A stretch of DNA of 64,000 nucleotides from Streptomyces griseoloalbus (GTDB lineage Bacteria > Actinomycetota > Actinomycetes > Streptomycetales > Streptomycetaceae): positions 62,001-126,000 of the forward strand of contig BMUD01000002.1 of the NCBI GenBank assembly GCA_014650015.1, written 5' to 3'. Each line of letters starts with the position of its first letter. Position 1 is the first letter of the stretch. Both the position numbers and the translations under genes were made by a program. Shown piece after piece: positions 58,669-64,000 of this stretch. The notes beneath the pieces were generated by a model. The model searched no databases. It had not been told where the DNA came from and saw only the letters and a list, made by a program, of their open reading frames with translations.

Positions 58669-60199
58669 GCCGGGCGACGCATCCGCTCCTCCCGCTCCCG
58701 CGGCCCCCGCTTCCGACTCCCTCGGCCGGAAGGTCCGTTCGGCGGCCCGGTGGAGCCTGATCAACACCGTCGTCCTGCGCCTGGGCAACTTCGCGACCGG
58801 CATCGTGCTGGCGCGCTTCGCCCTGGGCCCCGCGGAATGGGGTGTGTACGGCATCGCCCAGACCGTGCTGCTGGTCCTGCTGTCCGCGAACGAGCTGGGC
58901 GTGGGCCTGGCCATCGTGCGCTGGGAGGGGGACGCGCGGCGGTTCGCGCCGACCGTGCTGACCCTCAGCACCCTCTCCAGCGGCCTGCTGTACGTGGCAC
59001 TGTTCGCGGTGGCTCCGACGGTGGGCGGTCTGCTCGGCTCGCCGGGCGCCACGGACGTGCTGCGGGTGATGTGTCTGTGCGTGGTGATCGACGGGGTGGC
59101 ACAGGTGCCCGGCGGCTTCCTCACCCGTGAGTTCGCCCAGGGCAAGCGAATGATCATCGACGCCCTCAACTTCGTGCTCGGCACCGCGGTGACGCTGCTG
59201 CTGGCCTTCGAGGGCTGGGGCGCGATGAGCTTCGCCTGGGGAGCCGTGGCGGGTAACCTCGTGACGCTGATCGGCTGCTGGCTGGCGGCACCGGGCACCC
59301 TGAGATACGGATGGGACCCCGAACAGGCCCGGGCCCTGCTGAGGTTCGGGCTTCCGCTGGCCGGGGCGAGCATGCTGGCCCTGGCTGTGGTCAACGTCGA
59401 CACCATGGTGCTGGGCGCGACGCTGGGTCACGTGTCGCTGGGCTTCTACGTGCTCGCCTTCAACATGTCCGGCTGGCCGGTGAGGATCATCTCCGAGGCC
59501 GCCCGCCGGGTCTCCTTCGCCGGATTCTCCCGTCTGGCCGACTCGCCGCGGGCGCTCGCCCAGGGTTTCGGCCGTGCCCTGGGCATGCTGATCACCGGCA
59601 CCGTCCCGCTGTGCGTCCTGCTGGCCGGTTTCGCGGAGCCGGTCGTCCGGCTGGTCTACGGAAGCCAGTGGGCCCCCGCTGCCGCGGCACTGCCCTGGCT
59701 GATGGCCCTCGGTCTGATCCGTATCGGCAGCGAACTCGCCTACGACTGCCTGGTCGCCGTCGGACAGCGCCGCTCGCTCTTCCTGGTGCAGGGCCTGTGG
59801 CTGGTGGCCCTGATCCCGGTGCTTCTCGTCGCCGCCCGCCTGAACGGCATCGTCGGAGTCTCCCAGGGCCACGTCCTGGTCGCCGGCGGCCTCGTGGTGC
59901 CGGTCTTCCTGATCGCCCTCCGCCGTGGCGGCATCGGCCTCGGCCTGATCGCCAGGGCCTGCGCGTGGCCCTTCCTCGGCGGGGCCGTGATGGCGGCGAT
60001 CGTCCTCGGCCTGCAACTCCCGTTCGGCGACGGGCCGCTCGCGCTCCTCGTCATCGGCACCATCGCCCTGGCCGGCTACACGGTGTGCGTACTGCCCAGC
60101 CGCGACTTCCTGCGCGGCGTCCGCCCCGACGACCGGCCTCACCGCGTCCGGCACCGGGCGTCCGCACCGGGTCGCCCTACCCGACAGGACATGAGGTGA
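58631..60199 (+). CDS. Lipid-linked oligosaccharide flippase (MOP superfamily, Wzx-like)
   Basis: 522 residues, about 14 hydrophobic helices. VRSAARWSLINTVVLRLGNFATGIVLARF is the typical first helix, and EFAQGKRMIIDALNFVLGTAVTLL the helix 4-5 region. GAG GAG lies upstream of ATG 58631. It carries polyprenyl-linked repeat units across the membrane. The gene overlaps the Wzz-like gene upstream, and its TGA overlaps a possible GTG start of the next gene. Confidence 0.9.
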   Translation: MDITRAPDSGTDEPGDASAPPAPAAPASDSLGRKVRSAARWSLINTVVLRLGNFATGIVLARFALGPAEWGVYGIAQTVLLVLLSANELGVGLAIVRWEGDARRFAPTVLTLSTLSSGLLYVALFAVAPTVGGLLGSPGATDVLRVMCLCVVIDGVAQVPGGFLTREFAQGKRMIIDALNFVLGTAVTLLLAFEGWGAMSFAWGAVAGNLVTLIGCWLAAPGTLRYGWDPEQARALLRFGLPLAGASMLALAVVNVDTMVLGATLGHVSLGFYVLAFNMSGWPVRIISEAARRVSFAGFSRLADSPRALAQGFGRALGMLITGTVPLCVLLAGFAEPVVRLVYGSQWAPAAAALPWLMALGLIRIGSELAYDCLVAVGQRRSLFLVQGLWLVALIPVLLVAARLNGIVGVSQGHVLVAGGLVVPVFLIALRRGGIGLGLIARACAWPFLGGAVMAAIVLGLQLPFGDGPLALLVIGTIALAGYTVCVLPSRDFLRGVRPDDRPHRVRHRASAPGRPTRQDMR

Positions 60200-60204
60200 G
60201 CCCG

Positions 60205-61266
60205 ATGTCACGGCGTACCGGCCGGATCCCGCTCGCGGGGCTGCTGCTCGCCGCCCTGCTGGCGGTCATGGGGACGGCCTGCTCGGGGTCGGAGAGGTCC
60301 GCCGCTCCGGACTGCCCGGACGATGCGCCGACCTGCCCCGCGAGCGCCTCCCCGGCGCCACCGAGCGCCGCACCGTCACCGCCGGCGCAACCCACCGCGA
60401 CGGCCGGCCCGAGCGGTGCGTCCGCAACACCCGCTGCCCGGGCCGCGTGCCCCTCTCCCAGCGCCTGCGGCTTCCCCGACGCCCGCACCACCGGACCCCG
60501 CATCGCCCTCAAGCCCTCCAAGACCGGCGACATGACCGTCCGTACCGACGGGATGGTCCTCCGGGGCCAGGACATCACCGGCTCGCTCGACATCTACGCC
60601 AACGACGTCACCGTCATCGACACCAGGATCACCTCGGCCAACTGGTGGGGCATCAACCTGCGCCCCGGTTACCACGGCCTGCGGGTCCTGCACTCCACCA
60701 TCACCGCCGTGCCCGGCAAGGGGCCGGACAACGGCGGCGTGGACTACGCGGTGTCGAACATGGGGGTCAGCTCCATCGAGGTGGGCTGGTGCGACATCTC
60801 GGTGTTCGGCGACGCCCTGTCCATGGGGCAGGGCGATCTGCACGACAACTACGTGCACGACATCGCCCCGTTCGTCAACCAGGGCGGCGAGTGGCAGCAC
60901 ACCAACGCGGTGATCAGCGGCGGCGGCAACACCGGGCATCTGATCATCCGCCACAACACCCTGCTGAACCCGACCGGCCTGGAGCAGGGGGCTTCGGGGA
61001 GCATCGGCCTGTTCGCGGACTCCGGGGCGGTCCGCAACGTCACCGTCGACCGCAACTGGATCGCCGGCGGCGCGTACGCGCTGTACGCCGGTGGGACGGG
61101 CGCCACCGGAATCAAGGTCACGGACAACGTCTTCTCCACGCAGTACCACCCCGCCTCCGGCGGCTACAGCGTGGTCGCCCACTGGAACGCGGGCGGCGCC
61201 GGGAACGTGTGGCGGAACAACCGGATGTCCGACGGCCGCCCGGTCCGGCCGGAGCCGTCCTCGTGA
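60205..61266 (+). CDS. Beta-helix lipoprotein of the polysaccharide cluster
   Basis: 353 residues from ATG 60205 with GAGGTGA upstream; GTG 60196, coupled to the flippase stop, is the alternative. A signal ends in MGTAC (lipidated Cys near 25), then a 60-residue Ala/Pro/Ser linker. From residue 95 on, right-handed beta-helix rungs appear (DIYANDVTVIDTRITSAN, SSIEVGWCDISVFGD, HLIIRHNTLLNP, NVTVDRNWIAGG). It is probably a surface lyase, epimerase or binding protein acting on the exported polymer. Acidic pairs on the rungs (HDNYVHDI) might be catalytic. Confidence 0.8.
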   Translation: MSRRTGRIPLAGLLLAALLAVMGTACSGSERSAAPDCPDDAPTCPASASPAPPSAAPSPPAQPTATAGPSGASATPAARAACPSPSACGFPDARTTGPRIALKPSKTGDMTVRTDGMVLRGQDITGSLDIYANDVTVIDTRITSANWWGINLRPGYHGLRVLHSTITAVPGKGPDNGGVDYAVSNMGVSSIEVGWCDISVFGDALSMGQGDLHDNYVHDIAPFVNQGGEWQHTNAVISGGGNTGHLIIRHNTLLNPTGLEQGASGSIGLFADSGAVRNVTVDRNWIAGGAYALYAGGTGATGIKVTDNVFSTQYHPASGGYSVVAHWNAGGAGNVWRNNRMSDGRPVRPEPSS

Positions 61267-62075
61267 GCGGCGTCATGACGCGTCGGGTCGCGCGGGCGCC
61301 CTGGTCGCTGCTCAAGGCGTTGTTCGGCTGGCTGGTCCTCTTCGAGGCCAGGAACAAGGTCGTGCTGGCCCCCACGGCGGTGCGGCTGCGCCGGATCGAG
61401 GACGCCGAGACCCGACGGCTGGCCGCCGGCCTGGCGTCGCCGCCGTCGGCGCTGGTCGCCACGGTGATCGCCACCCACCGACGTCCCGAGGCGCTGCGTT
61501 CCGCGGTGCGCTCGGCCCTGGACCAGACCGTTCGCGACCAGGTCGTCATCGTGGTCGACGACGGCGCCGGACTGCCCGAGCTGCCGCATGACCCACGACT
61601 GTTCGCCGTCTCACTGGCACGCAACACCGGGGTGGCCGGGGTGGTGCGCAATGTGGGCATCCGGCTGACGCGCTCGCGGTACGTGGCCTTCCTGGACGAT
61701 GACAACCTGTGGGAACCCGACCACCTCGAACGGACGTTGGCTTTGCTGGAGTCCCCCGGCGGGCCCGACGGCGTCTACACGGCACTGCGCCGCGTCCTGC
61801 CCGACGGCAGCGAGACGGACGTCCTGTCGGTCCCCTACGACCGGCGCCGGGCCGCCCGCACGGCTTTCCTGGACACCAACGCCTTCGTCGCCCGCCGCAA
61901 TCGCTCCCTGCACTTCAGCCGCCTGCGCCGGACACCCGAGGTGCTGCCCCGGGAGGACTGGGAGCTGATCCACCGGTACGGCCGCAGGCACCGGGTGCTC
62001 CATGTGCCGCACCCCACCGTCCGGTATCTGATGAACCCGGCCAGCTTCTACACGCGATGGCAGCAGCCCAGTTGA
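61263..62075 (+). CDS. Family 2 glycosyltransferase
   Basis: 270 residues from GTG 61263, overlapping the previous TGA (GTGA); ATG 61275 is an alternative. VATVIATHRRPEALRSAVRSAL, VVIVVDDGAGLP and YVAFLDDDNLWEPDHLE (DDD metal motif) define the GT-A core. REDWELIHRYGRRH carries the catalytic-position acid. It probably adds one sugar to the lipid-linked repeat unit of the polymer. Confidence 0.85.
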   Translation: MSGVMTRRVARAPWSLLKALFGWLVLFEARNKVVLAPTAVRLRRIEDAETRRLAAGLASPPSALVATVIATHRRPEALRSAVRSALDQTVRDQVVIVVDDGAGLPELPHDPRLFAVSLARNTGVAGVVRNVGIRLTRSRYVAFLDDDNLWEPDHLERTLALLESPGGPDGVYTALRRVLPDGSETDVLSVPYDRRRAARTAFLDTNAFVARRNRSLHFSRLRRTPEVLPREDWELIHRYGRRHRVLHVPHPTVRYLMNPASFYTRWQQPS

Positions 62076-62116
62076 GGCTCACTCCCTTTCCACTCCGACC
62101 ACAGGTGGTTGATCCC

Positions 62117-62794
62117 ATGCCCCGCTCCCGCGCCCTGAGGAACAGATTCGTCGACGCGCCCGGCTCGCTGGGCGAACGGCTCCGCGTCGCCCGCTGGGAA
62201 CGGTTGCGACGCTGCTTCCCGGGCATCGAGAACATGAGCGTCGTGGACCTGGGCGGGACGGCCGAGATGTGGTTGCGCGCACCGGTGCGCGCCAAGCACG
62301 TCCACCTGATCAACCTGGAGGAACACCCGGCCGAACTGCCCGACTGGATCACCGCGGAGAACGCCGACGTCACCGACCCGGCGGTCGCCGCCGAACTGGG
62401 CGGCAAGGGCGGCTACGACCTGGTGTTCTCCAACTCGACCATCGAGCACGTGGGCGGTCACGGCCAGCGCCGGAGGTTCGTCTCCGCCGTCGAGCGACTG
62501 GCGCCGCTGCACTGGATCCAGACGCCCTACCGCTACTTCCCCGTCGAACCGCACTTCGTGGCACCCGGCTTCCAGTTCCTGCCGCTGAGCGTCCGGGCGC
62601 GTCTGGTACGGCACTGGCCGCTCGTCCACAGCCGCCCCGACAGTCCGGAGTCGGCGATGAACGCCGTGATCAACATCGAGCTGCTCACCCGCGCGGAGAT
62701 GCGCTACCTGTTCCCCCGGTCCCAGCTCCTCAGCGAGCGGGTGCTCGGTGCGCCGAAGTCGCTCATCGCCGTGAGAACGAGGCCGGCACGCTGA
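62117..62794 (+). CDS. SAM-dependent methyltransferase of the polysaccharide cluster
   Basis: 225 residues. NMSVVDLGGTAEMW is motif I, ITAENADVTD the adenine-binding segment, and YDLVFSNSTIEHVGGHGQRRRF the motif that in many sugar methyltransferases follows (SNSTIEHV). YRYFPVEPHFVAPGFQFLP is close to methyltransferases found in exopolysaccharide loci. It may methylate a sugar of the repeat unit. Confidence 0.8.
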   Translation: MPRSRALRNRFVDAPGSLGERLRVARWERLRRCFPGIENMSVVDLGGTAEMWLRAPVRAKHVHLINLEEHPAELPDWITAENADVTDPAVAAELGGKGGYDLVFSNSTIEHVGGHGQRRRFVSAVERLAPLHWIQTPYRYFPVEPHFVAPGFQFLPLSVRARLVRHWPLVHSRPDSPESAMNAVINIELLTRAEMRYLFPRSQLLSERVLGAPKSLIAVRTRPAR

Positions 62795-62867
62795 ACAACC
62801 CGGTCGACGGACATGACGCGGCCGGCTGCCGCGCAAGGCGCGGAAGCCGGGCCGGACCCGGTGCAGC

Positions 62868-62921
62868 GGTACCGGCGGTACCGGCTGTACCGGCTGTACC
62901 GGCTGTACCGGCTGTACCGGC
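62868..62921. repeat. Six tandem copies of a 9-bp unit
   Basis: The unit is KGTACCGGC: GGTACCGGC at 62868 and 62877, then TGTACCGGC at 62886, 62895, 62904 and 62913, with no mismatch inside the last four. It lies in the gap between a methyltransferase and a convergent GT2 gene. In either coding sense it would give tripeptide repeats (VPA or RYS-like), but neither frame belongs to a supported gene. Confidence 0.9.
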
Positions 62922-63092
62922 GGTGATCGAACGGACGGGACCTGCTGTGCGGCACCGGCGGACGAGCCGCTCCGGGCGAACGGTCCGCACCACCGCGGCG
63001 AACGCGGCGCCGTCGTGGCTGGTCGCGCCCACGCGGCGCCGCATACCGGCACAGGCCCGCGCCCTTCGGGGCGCCCCGAACCGCGTTCGCCG

Positions 63093-63992
63093 TCACGGTC
63101 CCGGTGTCGTGCGCAGGGCGCCCGGTCTGGCGAGCGCGGCCGCGGCCGCCCGGCTGGCCGGGCGGCCGAGGGCGGCGCGTGAGGTCTCGCGGAGCAGGAC
63201 GGCGGCGCGGAAGGCGGCCGTGGCGAGGGCACCGTGCCGACGCCGGTACAGGCGGACGCGGTTGAGGGTGAGGAGAGTCCAGAGCCGGGGCGACACCTGG
63301 GAGTCGCCGCCCAGGTGAACGGCCTCGGCCGTCGGCTCCAGCTGTGTGACGTATCCCCGCTCTCGCGCACGCAGGCAGTACTCGGTCTCCTCCGAGTAGA
63401 GGAAGAAGGACTCGTCCCACCGACCGCAAGCGGCCAGGCACTCCCCCGAGATGGCCATGAGTGCCCCGGTCGCCCAGTCCGCGCGCGTGCGCCGCCGATA
63501 TGCGGCGGGGTCGGTGACGAGCTCACTGAGGACCGGGAAGCGCCCGGCCCGGGTATTGCCGATGACGGCCTCACCGAGCGCCCGGAGCACACTCGGCTCG
63601 CGGCGCAGCGAGTGATGGGGCGTGTCCCTGCCTTCCTCATAGAGGAGGGGTACGGCGATCCCGACTCCGTCCCCCAAGCCGTCGACGAGACGTTCGGCGC
63701 AGCCCTGCCGCATGCGGATGTCGGGGTTGCAGATCAGAGCGGCCCGGTACTCACCGGCCGCACCCAGCGCCGCATTGACCCCGGCCGCGTACCCGGCGTT
63801 GCGGCCGGTGCGGACGAGGGTGGCGTCGGGGGCCAGCGCCCGGAGAACCTCGACGGTGTCGTCGCAGGAGTCGTTGTCGGCGACGACGAGCCGCCAGTCG
63901 AGGCCGGCCATGCCGTCGGGAAGCGCGGCGAGGAACCCGGGGAGCACCGGGGCGCTGTTCCAGGTGACGACGACGACGGCGACGGGGCTCAT
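63093..63992 (-). CDS. Family 2 glycosyltransferase (rhamnosyltransferase-like)
   Basis: 299 residues; ATG 63992 is 8 bp from the window edge, so an upstream start cannot be excluded. VAVVVVTWNSAPVLPGFLAAL, VVADNDSCDDT, GRNAGYAAGVNAAL and ALICNPDIRMRQG (NPD in place of DxD) match the WbbL-type rhamnosyltransferases. DESFFLYSEETEYCLRARERG carries the ED motif. It is convergent with the methyltransferase and closes the visible part of the polysaccharide cluster. Confidence 0.85.
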   Translation of the reverse strand: MSPVAVVVVTWNSAPVLPGFLAALPDGMAGLDWRLVVADNDSCDDTVEVLRALAPDATLVRTGRNAGYAAGVNAALGAAGEYRAALICNPDIRMRQGCAERLVDGLGDGVGIAVPLLYEEGRDTPHHSLRREPSVLRALGEAVIGNTRAGRFPVLSELVTDPAAYRRRTRADWATGALMAISGECLAACGRWDESFFLYSEETEYCLRARERGYVTQLEPTAEAVHLGGDSQVSPRLWTLLTLNRVRLYRRRHGALATAAFRAAVLLRETSRAALGRPASRAAAAALARPGALRTTPGP

Positions 63993-64000
63993 CGGGACCC

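Overview
The window looks like a piece of a Streptomyces chromosome. GC content is very high, codons end mostly in G or C, and GTG/TTG starts are common. The left edge carries the end of a type II polyketide (probably spore-pigment, whiE-like) locus. Four genes carry the rare TTA codon that makes expression depend on the bldA tRNA. I saw no rRNA, tRNA, CRISPR array or intact mobile element.

Layout. (1) 1-1602: the tail of an aromatase gene, a TcmI-type cyclase and an O-methyltransferase, the last two separated by a strong bidirectional terminator. (2) 1652-19144: ordinary accessory genes. They include a secreted beta-helix protein, a decayed MFS/SDR chimera, three small regulator/enzyme modules with recognisable palindromic operators (TetR + SDR; Baeyer-Villiger monooxygenase + SMP-30 lipoprotein + TetR; alpha/beta hydrolase + WHG-type TetR), two methyltransferase genes outside the pigment locus, an ABC exporter, a TolB-like propeller, a long SMI1/KNR4 protein, a VOC protein and a GNAT. 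(3) 19290-36051: what I consider an undescribed biosynthetic gene cluster. Its left operon runs AurF-type di-iron N-oxygenase, two dCTP-deaminase paralogues, GT4, HAD, CutC, HIT. A divergent pair encodes an alcohol dehydrogenase and a Gfo/Idh oxidoreductase. A long operon encodes a radical SAM enzyme, an alpha/beta-hydrolase-DegT fusion, LuxC- and LuxE-like proteins, PhyH and GT2. A SARP activator lies next to the radical SAM gene. Copies of a TTGGT-N4-ACCAA palindrome sit in the two control regions of this cluster.

(4) 36117-45243: a membrane glycolipid locus with a DPPR-synthase-type UbiA, an NAD-dependent epimerase, a class III aminotransferase, a UPF0104 flippase-like protein, two paralogous GT2s and two paralogous membrane-anchored EEP phosphatases. 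I infer a polyprenyl-phospho-(amino)pentose pathway. (5) 45086-51789: an aldo/keto reductase, an MFS exporter with a TTA codon, and a sulfonate uptake/desulfonation operon (SsuC-SsuA-SsuB-TauD). (6) 52516 to the right edge: a surface polysaccharide cluster (WbpD-like acetyltransferase, WecG/TagA, nucleotide-sugar dehydrogenase, WecB, Wzz-like protein, flippase, beta-helix lipoprotein, GT2s, methyltransferase). It has the genes for UDP-ManNAcA-type precursors.

How the cluster in region 3 might work (inference). LuxE/LuxC would activate and reduce a carboxylic acid to an aldehyde. The DegT domain would aminate it, and the AurF homologue could oxidise an amine to hydroxylamine or nitro. The GTs, HAD and HIT suggest sugar or nucleotide parts. 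Most striking is the deaminase pair: each paralogue has lost the catalytic residues that the other keeps, which suggests a hetero-oligomer with composite active sites.
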